Source of the DNA: Qipengyuania xiamenensis
GTDB lineage: Bacteria; Pseudomonadota; Alphaproteobacteria; Sphingomonadales; Sphingomonadaceae
NCBI RefSeq assembly: GCF_019711495.1
Contig: NZ_JAIGNM010000001.1
Coordinates: 434,001 to 498,000, forward strand
Direction: 5' to 3'
Length of the DNA stretch: 64,000 nucleotides
Positions 22,794 to 31,244 of this stretch are shown in pieces; the stretch's first letter is position 1, and each line of letters begins with the position of its first letter. The notes below the pieces were generated by a model. The model had not been told where the DNA came from. It did no database searches and saw nothing but the letters and a program-made list of their open reading frames with translations. A program made the translations under genes and the position numbers.

Positions 22794-23174
22794 TTATTCC
22801 GGCTCTTCGCTGTCGTCCGCGTCGTCCTTGTTCATGCTGTCGAACTCGGCCTTGGTCGCGGGCAGCGATCCCTCGATCTCGCTAGCCGGACGGCCCGGCC
22901 AGTATTCGAGCGGACGGTTGCCGGTCTTGTTGGCTTCCCAGCTGTTGATGCAGCCGTCGGTCTGGCCTTCCGAGCAGATCGGGAGATCTTCGCCCTCAGC
23001 GGATCTATAGTCGGCCGGAGTGGTTTGCGTCACTTCGCTGCGGACAAAACGCGGTGCGGGCGTGGCAGTCGTTGCCTGCGTTTCCACGGCGGGAGTTTCC
23101 TGCCCGTGGTGGTCGGCCGCGGCCGGGACGGCGGCAAAAGCCAGTGCAGCGCCAGCGAGATAAAGCGTTTTCAT
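22794..23174 (-). CDS. Secreted protein of unknown function
   Basis: The ATG at 23174 gives a clean signal peptide (MKTLYLAGAALAFAAVPAAA) and a 126-residue protein; an upstream in-frame ATG at 23198 would add eight polar residues. The mature part has a Thr/Ala/Pro-rich segment, a two-cysteine module (PICSEGQTDGCINSWEA) and a strongly acidic tail. I do not recognise a family. A possible general-stress (EcfG-type) promoter lies upstream. Confidence 0.75.
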   Translation of the reverse strand: MKTLYLAGAALAFAAVPAAADHHGQETPAVETQATTATPAPRFVRSEVTQTTPADYRSAEGEDLPICSEGQTDGCINSWEANKTGNRPLEYWPGRPASEIEGSLPATKAEFDSMNKDDADDSEEPE

Positions 23175-23205
23175 AGTCTTGTCTCCGTAATCGGTCATGG
23201 CTCAT

Positions 23206-23232
23206 CTACGCATTCCCTCCCGCGATAGTTCC
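23206..23232 (-). promoter_or_regulatory. Possible EcfG-type stress promoter
   Basis: On the minus strand GGAAC (23232-23228) is followed after exactly 17 bases by CGTA. The alphaproteobacterial general-stress sigma factor EcfG recognises GGAAC-N16/17-CGTT. The match is one base short in the -10 element. It lies about 33 bases upstream of the secreted-protein start at 23174, a suitable distance. Confidence 0.35.
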
Positions 23233-23272
23233 GAAAGGCTCAGGTAGCGCAGGACTTGTGCTGTAGCGTAAC

Positions 23273-23287
23273 GTTCCCTAGCTGTTC
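23273..23287 (+). promoter_or_regulatory. LexA-type SOS box upstream of the UvrD-like helicase
   Basis: The direct repeat GTTC-N7-GTTC (GTTC at 23273-23276 and 23284-23287, spacer of seven) is a perfect match to the alphaproteobacterial LexA operator. It ends eight bases before the helicase ATG, where bound LexA could block transcription. The adjacent gene encodes a DNA-repair helicase of a type often in the SOS regulon. Confidence 0.7.
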
Positions 23288-23295
23288 CCTAACGC

Positions 23296-25608
23296 ATGCC
23301 AGAAAATTCTCCCTCCACGCAAGTCGTCGGAAACGACGCTATTCCGCCCTATGCAGCGCAGTTGAATGCGCCGCAGCGCGAGGCAGTGCTGACTACCGAA
23401 GGGCCGGTGCTGATGCTCGCCGGTGCCGGCACCGGCAAGACGGCGGCACTTACCGCGCGGCTTGCACACCTCATCGCAATGCGCCGGGCGTGGCCGAGCG
23501 AGATCCTCTGCGTGACCTTCACCAACAAGGCAGCCCGCGAAATGCGCGAGCGTGTCGGACGGCATATCGGCGATGCGGTCGAAGGAATGCCCTGGCTCGG
23601 CACTTTCCATTCGATCGGTGCGCGGATGCTCCGCCGCCATGCAGAACTGGTCGGGCTTCAAAACAATTACACGATCATCGATACCGACGATCAGCTGCGT
23701 CTCCTGAAGCAGCTCATCCAGGAAAACGATCTGGACGAGAAACGCTGGCCCGCGCGCCAGCTGGCCGGACTCATTGATCGCTGGAAGAACCGCGGGCTCA
23801 ACCCGGGCGATCTCGATGCGGTCGAAAACGAAGCCTACGCCAATGGTAAGGGCGCACAGTTCTACAAGCTGTATCAGGACCGCCTGAAGGCGCTGAACGC
23901 CTGCGATTTCGGCGATCTGCTGCTGCACATGCTGAACATCTTCCGTCAGCACCACGATGTGCTCGCCCAGTACCAGCAGCGCTTCAAGTATATCCTCGTC
24001 GACGAGTATCAGGACACCAACCAGGTCCAGTACCTGTGGCTGCGCCTGCTCGCCCAGACCCGCAAGAACATCTGCGTGGTCGGGGATGACGACCAGTCGA
24101 TCTATTCATGGCGCGGTGCAGAAGTCGCCAATATCCTCAAGTTCGAAAAGGATTTTCCGGGCGCTGCGGTGATCAAGCTTGAGCAGAATTACCGCTCCAC
24201 CCCGCAGATCCTCGCCGCAGCTTCTGGGTTGATAAACGCCAATAGCGAACGGCTCGGCAAGACGCTCTGGACGGAATTACCCGCGGGCGAGAAGGTCCGC
24301 ATCATCGGCGTCTGGGATGGTCCGGAAGAAGCCCGCCGCGTGGGCGAGGCGATCGAGCGGCTGGAAGGCGAAGGCGCGCCGCTCGACGAGGTCGCGATCC
24401 TCGTTCGTGCACAGTACCAGACGCGCGAGTTCGAAGACCGCTTCATCCAGATCGGCCTCAACTACCGCATCGTCGGCGGATTCCGTTTTTACGAGCGTGC
24501 TGAAATTCGTGACGCGCTGGCATACCTGCGCACCATTGCCCAGCCCGCCGATGATCTCGCCTTCGAACGCATCTACAACCAGCCGAAGCGCGGCCTTGGC
24601 GCCAAGACGCTCGAAGCCATGCGTCGCCATGCGCGCAGGACGCAGACCCCGCTTGCCGCCGCATCGCTCGACCTCGCCGATAGCGACGAACTGCCCGCAC
24701 GCGCGCGCAACACCCTCGTCGGACTGCTCGGGCAATTCGTGCATTGGCGAGAGATGGCGGAACAGGTCACGCCTTCCGAATTGCTGCGCACCGTCCTCAC
24801 CGAAAGCGGTTACGAGGAAATGCTCCAGAAGGACCGCAGCGCCGAAAGCGCGGGCCGTCTCGAAAACCTCACCGAACTCGCCCGCGCGATGGAGGAATAC
24901 GAGACGCTGACCGACTTCCTCGAACACGTCAGCCTCGTCATGGACAACGACCGCGCCGATGATGGCGAAAAGGTCACCATCATGACCATGCACGCGGCCA
25001 AGGGTCTCGAATTCGACCATGTCTTCCTGCCCGGCTGGGAAGAAGGCGTGTTCCCGAGCCAGCGCTCGCTCGACGAAGGCGGTCTCGCCAGTCTCGAGGA
25101 AGAACGCCGTCTTGCTTATGTCGCGATCACGCGCGCGAAGCGTCGCTGCACCATCTATCATGCGGCCAACCGGCGCATTTACGGCCAGTGGACCAGTTCC
25201 ATCCCGAGCCGTTTCATCGAAGAACTGCCCGATGAGCATATCGAGAGCGAGACCACGATGAGTGGCGGCGCCTCGCTGTGGCGCGCGAACTGGACCGAGA
25301 CCGAAGATCCTTTCGCCCATGTCTCCAGCGCCCGCCCCGACCGCAGCACGGCACGCGGACCGGGCTGGCAGCGCGCGCTCTCGACCGGCTACGACACCAA
25401 GCCCAAGCGCATCGCGGAAAGCGGCAGGAGCGCCGCGAGCTTCGCCGCGAAACCGCGTACCGACATCGCCATCGGCGCGCGCGTCTTCCACGAGAAGTTC
25501 GGCTACGGTTTCGTGATGGACCAAGAAGGCAACAAGCTGGAAATCGAATTCGAGAAGGCCGGCACCAAGCGGGTGCTCGACAGCTTCGTCAAACTGGCCG
25601 ACGACTAG
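23296..25608 (+). CDS. uvrD: ATP-dependent DNA helicase, UvrD/PcrA family
   Basis: The 770-residue superfamily 1A helicase begins with a short Ser/Pro-rich leader, then the Q-motif region LNAPQREAV and Walker A GAGTGKT (residues 43-49). Walker B is VDEYQDTN, and GDDDQSIYSWRGA, LEQNYRST and TMHAAKGLEFDHVF follow in order, ending in a KOW/Tudor-like tail (GARVFHEKFGYGFV). It unwinds DNA in nucleotide excision and mismatch repair or displaces RecA. A LexA-type box lies just upstream. Its TAG stop overlaps the convergent hydroxylase stop in a CTAG palindrome. Confidence 0.95.
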   Translation: MPENSPSTQVVGNDAIPPYAAQLNAPQREAVLTTEGPVLMLAGAGTGKTAALTARLAHLIAMRRAWPSEILCVTFTNKAAREMRERVGRHIGDAVEGMPWLGTFHSIGARMLRRHAELVGLQNNYTIIDTDDQLRLLKQLIQENDLDEKRWPARQLAGLIDRWKNRGLNPGDLDAVENEAYANGKGAQFYKLYQDRLKALNACDFGDLLLHMLNIFRQHHDVLAQYQQRFKYILVDEYQDTNQVQYLWLRLLAQTRKNICVVGDDDQSIYSWRGAEVANILKFEKDFPGAAVIKLEQNYRSTPQILAAASGLINANSERLGKTLWTELPAGEKVRIIGVWDGPEEARRVGEAIERLEGEGAPLDEVAILVRAQYQTREFEDRFIQIGLNYRIVGGFRFYERAEIRDALAYLRTIAQPADDLAFERIYNQPKRGLGAKTLEAMRRHARRTQTPLAAASLDLADSDELPARARNTLVGLLGQFVHWREMAEQVTPSELLRTVLTESGYEEMLQKDRSAESAGRLENLTELARAMEEYETLTDFLEHVSLVMDNDRADDGEKVTIMTMHAAKGLEFDHVFLPGWEEGVFPSQRSLDEGGLASLEEERRLAYVAITRAKRRCTIYHAANRRIYGQWTSSIPSRFIEELPDEHIESETTMSGGASLWRANWTETEDPFAHVSSARPDRSTARGPGWQRALSTGYDTKPKRIAESGRSAASFAAKPRTDIAIGARVFHEKFGYGFVMDQEGNKLEIEFEKAGTKRVLDSFVKLADD

Positions 25609-26426
25609 GCGGTTTCCGCCTCGCCGCTCACCTCTTCACGCTTGCTCCAGTATCGCCGCTCGAACGGTCGCAGCAATTCGCCCACGAAACCGCGCGTTCC
25701 CTCCGCAATGCCGGTCTCGCAATCGACATAGGGCGCGGGGTCAACATAGGTCCCGAAGAGCTTGTCCCACAGCGTTACCGTGTTTCCGTAATTGCTGCCC
25801 ATCAGCGCTTCGTCACGGATGTGGTGCAGGCGATGCGCGGCCGGTGAGATCAGCACGCGCCCGAAAATGCCCAGCGTCCAGGGCACGTCGCAGTGGATGA
25901 AGAACCCCCACCAGCTGCGAATGAAGGCCGCGCCGCCAACCGCCCATTCGGGCAGGCCGAGCAGCAGCAGTAGCCAGACGTCGAGGCAAACGCTCAGAAG
26001 CTTGCTGAACGGGTGTTTGCGCATGACGGTGAGCCAGTGCATCGCCGTGTCGGCATGGTGCGTCGCGTGGATCGGCCACAGCAGGGGCGTGTGTTCCAGA
26101 CGGTGCCGCCAGTAGACCACGAAATCGAATACGAGGATCGCAGCCACGAGGGCGATTGGCGCATAGACGCTATTCCAGAAGCTGGTGAACACCTCGGGCG
26201 TGCCGATCGCACCACGGATCGCGCCTTCGGGCACGAAGAACAACGGGGCGAGCAGTACGAGGTTGAAGAGCGTCAGACCGAGGTTGGTCAAGAACTCCTT
26301 GCTGCAGCGATTGATGGCCGCAAGAATTCCGCCACGCTTCATGACGAGCGCAAGCAGTCCGAACACAAGGCCGGTTGCGGCCAAGGTCAGCAGCGTGGAA
26401 CGCGCAGGATCGGCGAAAATCTCCAT
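25605..26426 (-). CDS. Sterol desaturase / fatty acid hydroxylase family protein
   Basis: The ATG at 26426 gives 273 residues; the frame can open at a TTG nine bases earlier. Several membrane segments fill the first half. The histidine clusters of the di-iron family are visible: WRHRLEH, HATHHADTAMHW and RLHHIRDE. Such enzymes hydroxylate or desaturate lipids, sterols or carotenoids in the membrane; carotenoid hydroxylation would fit a pigmented sphingomonad, but this is not shown by the sequence. Confidence 0.85.
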   Translation of the reverse strand: MEIFADPARSTLLTLAATGLVFGLLALVMKRGGILAAINRCSKEFLTNLGLTLFNLVLLAPLFFVPEGAIRGAIGTPEVFTSFWNSVYAPIALVAAILVFDFVVYWRHRLEHTPLLWPIHATHHADTAMHWLTVMRKHPFSKLLSVCLDVWLLLLLGLPEWAVGGAAFIRSWWGFFIHCDVPWTLGIFGRVLISPAAHRLHHIRDEALMGSNYGNTVTLWDKLFGTYVDPAPYVDCETGIAEGTRGFVGELLRPFERRYWSKREEVSGEAETA

Positions 26427-26467
26427 GGCGCGCAAGCTCGCACGCTCATGGTTAGGGAAGCGTTAAA

Positions 26468-27826
26468 TCAGGTCGCGGAAACGTCGAGGAATCCGGGCTT
26501 CGGCCCGTTCCACTCGCCCGCGGCGACCGGAGCGTCATCCTCGTGGTCACGCCGGCGCGAGCGCTTCGGCTTTTCTGCCGGAGCCTCTTCGGCCCTCTTC
26601 TCGCGCTTGGGCCTGTCCGATTTCTTCGGCTCGTCCTCGTCGCGCTTCTTCGAACGGCGAGGCTTGCTGTCCGCGTCTTCTGCAGGCTTTTCGACCAGCT
26701 CGACACGAACGTCCTTCTTCCCAAACACGGGAATTTCGTTCTTCGTCAGCTTCTCGACGTTCTGGATCGCCTCGGCATCTTCCTTCGAAACGAAAGTGAA
26801 TGCGCGCCCCTTGGCCCCTGCACGGCCCGTACGACCGATGCGGTGGACGTAATCGTCCGGGTGCCAGGGAGTATCGAAGTTGAATACGTGACTGACACCC
26901 TTGATGTCGAGACCGCGCGCCGCAACGTCCGATGCGACGAGGATGTTCACATCGCCCGACTTGAATCGGTCGAGTTCCTTGACGCGGCTCGCCTGGTCCA
27001 TGTCGCCATGGATCTCGCTGCTGGCAAAGCCATGGCGCTGAAGGCTCTTGTTGAGCTCGCGCACGGTAGTCTTGCGGTTGGCGAAGATGATCGCGGTTTC
27101 GACGTGGTCGTTCTGCAGCAACCAGCGCAGCGTTTCGCGCTTCTTGCGCGTCTCGACCGGGATCTTGAACGCGGTGATGTCCTTGTTCGTGGTCGCCGCA
27201 CGTGCCGTCTCGATCCGCTTGGGATTGCTCATGAATTTTTTCGCGAGCTTTTCGATCGGCGGCGGCATGGTGGCCGAGAACAGCATCGTCTGGCGGTTTT
27301 CGGGCAGCTTGTCGCAAATGAATTCGATGTCGGGGATGAAGCCCATGTCGAGCATGCGGTCGGCTTCGTCGATCACGAGCAGTTCGCAGCCGTTGAGCAG
27401 AATCTTGCCGCGCTCGAACAGGTCCATCAGGCGGCCCGGCGTAGCGATCAGGACATCGACGCCCTCGTTCAGTGCCTTGACCTGGTCACCCATCTGAACG
27501 CCGCCGATAAGCAGCGCCATCTTGAGATCGTGGTTCTTGCCGTATTTCTCGAAGTTCTCGGCGACCTGGGCAGCAAGCTCGCGAGTCGGCTCGAGAATGA
27601 GGCTGCGGGGCATCAGCGCACGGCGACGGCCAGAAGCCATCACGTCGATCATCGGGAGGACGAAGCTGGCGGTCTTGCCGGTGCCCGTCTGGGCGATACC
27701 GATGATGTCCTTCATCATCAGGATTGGCGGGATGGCCTGCGCCTGGATCGGAGTCGGCTCGGTATAGCCGGCTTCTTCGACGGCTTTCAGCAGGTCTTCG
27801 GATAGGCCGAGATCGGCAAAACTCAT
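26468..27826 (-). CDS. DEAD-box ATP-dependent RNA helicase, RhlE-like
   Basis: The ATG at 27826 gives MSFADLGLSEDLLKAV and 452 residues, the usual start for this group; the upstream extension is unrelated. Motifs are AQTGTGKT (Lys51), PTRELA, DEADRMLDMG, SAT and HRIGRTGRAG. The last 80 residues are rich in Lys, Arg, Glu and Pro, a disordered RNA-binding tail. Likely roles are ribosome assembly and mRNA decay. Confidence 0.92.
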   Translation of the reverse strand: MSFADLGLSEDLLKAVEEAGYTEPTPIQAQAIPPILMMKDIIGIAQTGTGKTASFVLPMIDVMASGRRRALMPRSLILEPTRELAAQVAENFEKYGKNHDLKMALLIGGVQMGDQVKALNEGVDVLIATPGRLMDLFERGKILLNGCELLVIDEADRMLDMGFIPDIEFICDKLPENRQTMLFSATMPPPIEKLAKKFMSNPKRIETARAATTNKDITAFKIPVETRKKRETLRWLLQNDHVETAIIFANRKTTVRELNKSLQRHGFASSEIHGDMDQASRVKELDRFKSGDVNILVASDVAARGLDIKGVSHVFNFDTPWHPDDYVHRIGRTGRAGAKGRAFTFVSKEDAEAIQNVEKLTKNEIPVFGKKDVRVELVEKPAEDADSKPRRSKKRDEDEPKKSDRPKREKRAEEAPAEKPKRSRRRDHEDDAPVAAGEWNGPKPGFLDVSAT

Positions 27827-27874
27827 GCGGTTTTCGGGTGCCCCCAGATTTGGAAAACTAAATTGGAAATACGA

Positions 27875-27900
27875 AAAAGGCCGCATTGCCGCGGCCTTTA
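27875..27900 (-). terminator. Intrinsic terminator of the 27,950-28,537 gene
   Basis: On the minus strand a perfect nine-base stem AAAGGCCGC/GCGGCCTTT with a six-base loop continues into TTTTT. It lies 50 bases downstream of the unknown gene and upstream of the DEAD-box start, so it separates the two transcripts. Confidence 0.75.
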
Positions 27901-27949
27901 CCGTGTGCGCCCTTCGCCAATTTGCCGCTTCAAGTCAAGGAAAAGCGCC

Positions 27950-28537
27950 CTAGTCGAGCTCTTCTGCGACCAATTGGCTGAAACGGTCGATCTGGCATTT
28001 GGCACCAGAGCGGCTCATGATCCGGTCGCGGTTCACGCAGATTTTGCCGTCGTCGCTGCGCTCGACGTAGAAACCGCGGTAGAAATCCCTCGGCGAACAG
28101 CCTTTTTCCAGCCGTGCCGTCATCATGGTGCGATCACGCATCAGGATCAGCAAGCGATCGCCGCGGTCGGATACGCCGCCGATACGCGCGCTCTCGATAC
28201 ATTTACCTGCCTTGCGTTCGACCAGCCGGGTCCGCGGGCTTTCCTGCTGCGGCACTTCGGCAGTCAGGTTCTGGCGCGAAGGCCTTGCCGGCGAGATGCG
28301 GAGGATTACGCGCCGCTCAATGCGGACCTGCTGTGCGGGGCCCGGCATGATGCTGTCCACGATCGCGTTCCAATCGTCTCGGCGCGCCGACACCGAACGC
28401 CCATCAAGGGCACGATCGCCCTCACGCACCTGCTCTGCAACGGGCGCATCCCCGGCGTCCTCCGGCGAAGCCAGATTCATGACTCCGAGCGGCAGCACGA
28501 GGGCGAGCGGCGCAATCAGGGCGGCGAGTGTTGGCAT
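27950..28537 (-). CDS. Secreted or membrane-anchored protein of unknown function
   Basis: I prefer the ATG at 28537, which gives a hydrophobic N-terminus (MPTLAALIAPLALVLPLG) like a signal peptide or anchor; an AAGGAG lies 15-20 bases upstream. The frame also allows starts at 28585 and 28609. The product is about 195 residues, rich in Arg, with two or three cysteines late in the chain (GKCIES, KGCSPR, KICVN, AKCQ). No family recognised. It is a single-gene unit with its own terminator. Confidence 0.7.
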   Translation of the reverse strand: MPTLAALIAPLALVLPLGVMNLASPEDAGDAPVAEQVREGDRALDGRSVSARRDDWNAIVDSIMPGPAQQVRIERRVILRISPARPSRQNLTAEVPQQESPRTRLVERKAGKCIESARIGGVSDRGDRLLILMRDRTMMTARLEKGCSPRDFYRGFYVERSDDGKICVNRDRIMSRSGAKCQIDRFSQLVAEELD

Positions 28538-28690
28538 GTCCGGTGCGAAAAGCTCCTTCGGGCCGCGCGAGGGACCGCACGACATTTGCCTGTCGCCCAT
28601 GCCCCCCATCGGTTGAATAAGGGCTTAATTGTTTGAGCGCTCTTGGCAAGTGGTGGCAATTGCCCGGCAGAGTGTGGCATGGGCGCATCT

Positions 28691-30139
28691 ATGAGCGAAA
28701 CGACCGCCTTTTGCGACGCTGCCGCGCAGCTGCTCGGCCCCAAGGGCTTCACCACGGACCCCGAACTTGTCGATCCGTGGCTGACCGACTGGCGCGGTCG
28801 CTACACCGGGCGCGCCATCGGCCTCGCCTCGCCCGCAAATACTGCCGAAACCGCTGACCTTGTGAAGCTGTGTGCGAAGCACGGCGTGCCTATCGTCCCG
28901 CAGGGCGGGAACAGCGGCATGTCGGGCGGAGCGACCCCCGACAAAAGCGGAGAAGCGGTCCTCATCTCGCTGCGCCGGATGGACAGCATCACTTCGCTCG
29001 ATCCCGAGGCGATGCAGGTCACATGCGAAGCGGGCGTCATCCTCCAGAACCTTCACGAGGCGGCCGAAAAGCACCGGCTGCGCTTCCCGCTGACGCTGGG
29101 CGGCAAGGGTTCGGCGACAATCGGCGGGCTGATCTCGACCAATGCAGGCGGAACGCAGGTGCTGCGGCACGGGACCATGCGCGCGCAAGTCCTCGGCATT
29201 GAGGCCGTCCTTGCCGATGGCAGCGTCCTCGACACGCTCACCCCGCTCAAGAAAGACAATCGCGGCTTCGACCTGAAGCAGCTCCTGATCGGATCGGAAG
29301 GTACGCTGGGTATCGTCACCGGGGCGACCCTGCGGCTGCTTCCCGAAATCTCCGGTCGCACCGTAGTTTGGGCGGGGCTCGCATCGATCCGGCAGGCGCG
29401 CGAGTTGCTGGTCCATTGCGAGCGCGTGGCGGGAGAGGCGCTGGAAGGGTTCGAAGTCCTGCCCGACCACTGCCTTGCAGCAGTCCTCGACCACCTGCCC
29501 GATGCACGCGAACCCCTCGCCCAACCTCACTCATGGAATGCCCTGATCGAACTCGTATCGACCAAGCCAGACGGAGAGGACCTCGCCTCTCTCGCCGAGA
29601 CCATGCTGGAAGGCGCACTGGAGCAGGGATTGCTCGAGGATGCCGTCATCGCGGCCAACGAAACGCAGGCAGAGGCGTTCTGGCTCCTGCGTGATTCGAT
29701 CTCGCCGGCCGAAAGGGCGATCGGTCCAGCCATGCAGCACGACATTTCGGTGCCGGTGAAGCGCATGGCCGATTTCGTCACTGCGGCCATTCCGGAAATC
29801 GAAACACGCTTCCGCAATACCCGCGCCCTCGCGTTCGGCCACCTCGGCGACGGCAACGTCCATTTCCATGTCCTTGCCCCTCCCGGCGTCACTCCGGGAG
29901 AATGGGAAGAGAGCGATGGCAAGGAAATCAGCAGCTTCGTGCATGACCTCGTCACCGAGTGGGGCGGATCCATCAGCGCGGAGCACGGAATCGGTCAGAT
30001 GAAGCGCGACGAATTGGGGCGTCTTGGCGACCCGGCCGCGCTGGCGGTCCTGCGCCGCGTCAAACAGGCGCTCGACCCCCGGGGATTGCTCAATCCCGGC
30101 AAGCTCCTACCGCTTGCGCAATTGGGCACAAATCCGTAA
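28691..30139 (+). CDS. FAD-linked 2-hydroxyacid dehydrogenase (GlcD/D-2-hydroxyglutarate dehydrogenase type)
   Basis: The ATG at 28691 gives 482 residues. An FAD-binding PCMH domain is seen with VPQGGNSGMSGGATP and GGKGSATIGGLISTNAGGTQ, and the C-terminal catalytic domain has FGHLGDGNVHFHV and SAEHGIGQMKRDEL, the His/Glu active-site strings of D-lactate, glycolate and D-2-hydroxyglutarate dehydrogenases. Length and motifs best fit D-2-hydroxyglutarate dehydrogenase, but the substrate is uncertain. Confidence 0.85.
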   Translation: MSETTAFCDAAAQLLGPKGFTTDPELVDPWLTDWRGRYTGRAIGLASPANTAETADLVKLCAKHGVPIVPQGGNSGMSGGATPDKSGEAVLISLRRMDSITSLDPEAMQVTCEAGVILQNLHEAAEKHRLRFPLTLGGKGSATIGGLISTNAGGTQVLRHGTMRAQVLGIEAVLADGSVLDTLTPLKKDNRGFDLKQLLIGSEGTLGIVTGATLRLLPEISGRTVVWAGLASIRQARELLVHCERVAGEALEGFEVLPDHCLAAVLDHLPDAREPLAQPHSWNALIELVSTKPDGEDLASLAETMLEGALEQGLLEDAVIAANETQAEAFWLLRDSISPAERAIGPAMQHDISVPVKRMADFVTAAIPEIETRFRNTRALAFGHLGDGNVHFHVLAPPGVTPGEWEESDGKEISSFVHDLVTEWGGSISAEHGIGQMKRDELGRLGDPAALAVLRRVKQALDPRGLLNPGKLLPLAQLGTNP

Positions 30140-30222
30140 AGCGCGCAGCTTCTGGCGGATGGGGTCGCAAGGGTCCTTCGCCTCATCCCATCCTAATCTA
30201 GAAGATTTTTCGGAGAGTATTC

Positions 30223-31005
30223 ATGGCGAGCGCGCCGAAGCAGCCTCAACTGCCCCTGTTTTTCAACGACCTGATGCCGCTGAACAGCAAGGACCACAAA
30301 AATTTCCGCACCCGTTCGGTCGACAGCGCACCATGGCTTTCCAAGGCCCACGCCATTCCGCTGACCGTCGACGAGTTCGTGCAGTCGCAGCGTCACTTCC
30401 CGATCGTCTTCTCGAGCGGCGACAACCCGCTTCCGCTTGCCCTCATGGGCCTCAACGAAGGCGTGAACACCTTCGTCGACGACGCCGGCAAGGTCACCGA
30501 AGCCGTTTACATCCCGGCTTACATCCGCCGTTATCCGTTCATGCTCGCCAAGCTGCAGCAGGACGCGACTGATCTCTCGCTCATGTTCGACCCGACCACC
30601 GATGCCGTTGGTGAATTCGACGAAGGCGAGCGTCTTTTCGACGATGAAGGCAACACCACCGACGCAACCAAGCGCGTCCTGGAGTTCTGCCAGCACTTTG
30701 AGCAGGCCGCCCAGCGCACGCAGGCGTTCCTGACCGAACTCAAGGACAACGGCCTGCTCATGGACGGCGAAGTCGCCATCCAGCGCGAAGGCGAAGAACA
30801 GCCCTTCCTCTATCGCGGCTTCAAGATGGTCGACCAGGAAAAGCTGCGCGAACTGAGCGACGAAAAGGTCGCCGAATGGCACAAGAACGGCATCCTGATG
30901 CTGGTCCACGCCCACATCTACTCGCTCGAACTGATGCGCACGATCTTCGCGCGCCAGGCACAGCAGGGCAAGGCTCCGCAGCCGAACGCCCAGGCAAGCG
31001 CCTGA
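30223..31005 (+). CDS. SapC family protein
   Basis: The 260-residue protein fits the SapC family (named after a Campylobacter S-layer locus gene). It has the PLFFNDLMPLNSKDH start, FPIVFSSGDNPLPLALMGL, and YIPAYIRRYPF motifs. The biochemical role is unknown. No signal peptide or membrane segment is seen. A GGAGAG ribosome-binding site precedes the ATG and a very strong terminator follows, so it is a single well-defined, probably well-expressed transcript. Confidence 0.82.
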   Translation: MASAPKQPQLPLFFNDLMPLNSKDHKNFRTRSVDSAPWLSKAHAIPLTVDEFVQSQRHFPIVFSSGDNPLPLALMGLNEGVNTFVDDAGKVTEAVYIPAYIRRYPFMLAKLQQDATDLSLMFDPTTDAVGEFDEGERLFDDEGNTTDATKRVLEFCQHFEQAAQRTQAFLTELKDNGLLMDGEVAIQREGEEQPFLYRGFKMVDQEKLRELSDEKVAEWHKNGILMLVHAHIYSLELMRTIFARQAQQGKAPQPNAQASA

Positions 31006-31038
31006 TCCGGCACCCCTGCCCCTAGGCAAAAATAGCGA

Positions 31039-31086
31039 CGAAAAGTGGTGGAATCGCGCCGGGAAGGCCGATTCCACCACTTTTTC
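31039..31086. terminator. Strong bidirectional intrinsic terminator after sapC
   Basis: A 16-base perfect stem (31041-31056 with 31069-31084: AAAAGTGGTGGAATCG and its complement) with a 12-base loop is flanked by A-runs and T-runs on both sides. It ends sapC transcription on the plus strand and could also stop transcripts arriving from the right. Confidence 0.92.
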
Positions 31087-31154
31087 TTTGCTTGAAACGG
31101 AAGTGGACGATGCCCATCTTCAATGTGTCGGCAGCGCTCCCCTCATAGCCTGTC

Positions 31155-31230
31155 GACATGGTGCATGAGAGTGCACCAACCTCCCTGAACCTTGGCCACC
31201 TCGTGCGCAGAGCACGGGGTGGTTTTTTCA
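31155..31230 (+). ncRNA. Candidate trans-acting small RNA
   Basis: The 239-base gap between sapC and the amidohydrolase gene holds a compact RNA-like unit on the plus strand. Hairpin 1 is TGGTGCA/TGCACCA (31159-31165 with 31172-31178, loop TGAGAG). A single-stranded linker follows with ACCTCCCT (31179-31186), complementary to a Shine-Dalgarno sequence. Hairpin 2 is an 11-pair stem (31196-31206 with 31212-31222, one G-U) followed by six Ts, a classic intrinsic terminator. No coding frame explains the region. The transcript would be about 70-75 bases. I could not define a promoter with confidence. The layout resembles known alphaproteobacterial sRNAs with exposed anti-SD linkers. Confidence 0.65.
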
Positions 31231-31244
31231 TGGCAATTGCGGGG

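Noticed and set aside
24277..25524. A 415-codon frame antisense to uvrD
   Set aside because: Shadow frame of a strongly conserved helicase gene; composition is typical of reverse-strand reading in high-GC DNA.
26543..27805. A 420-codon plus-strand frame opposite the DEAD-box helicase
   Set aside because: Shadow frame; the minus-strand helicase has all its motifs and a good start.
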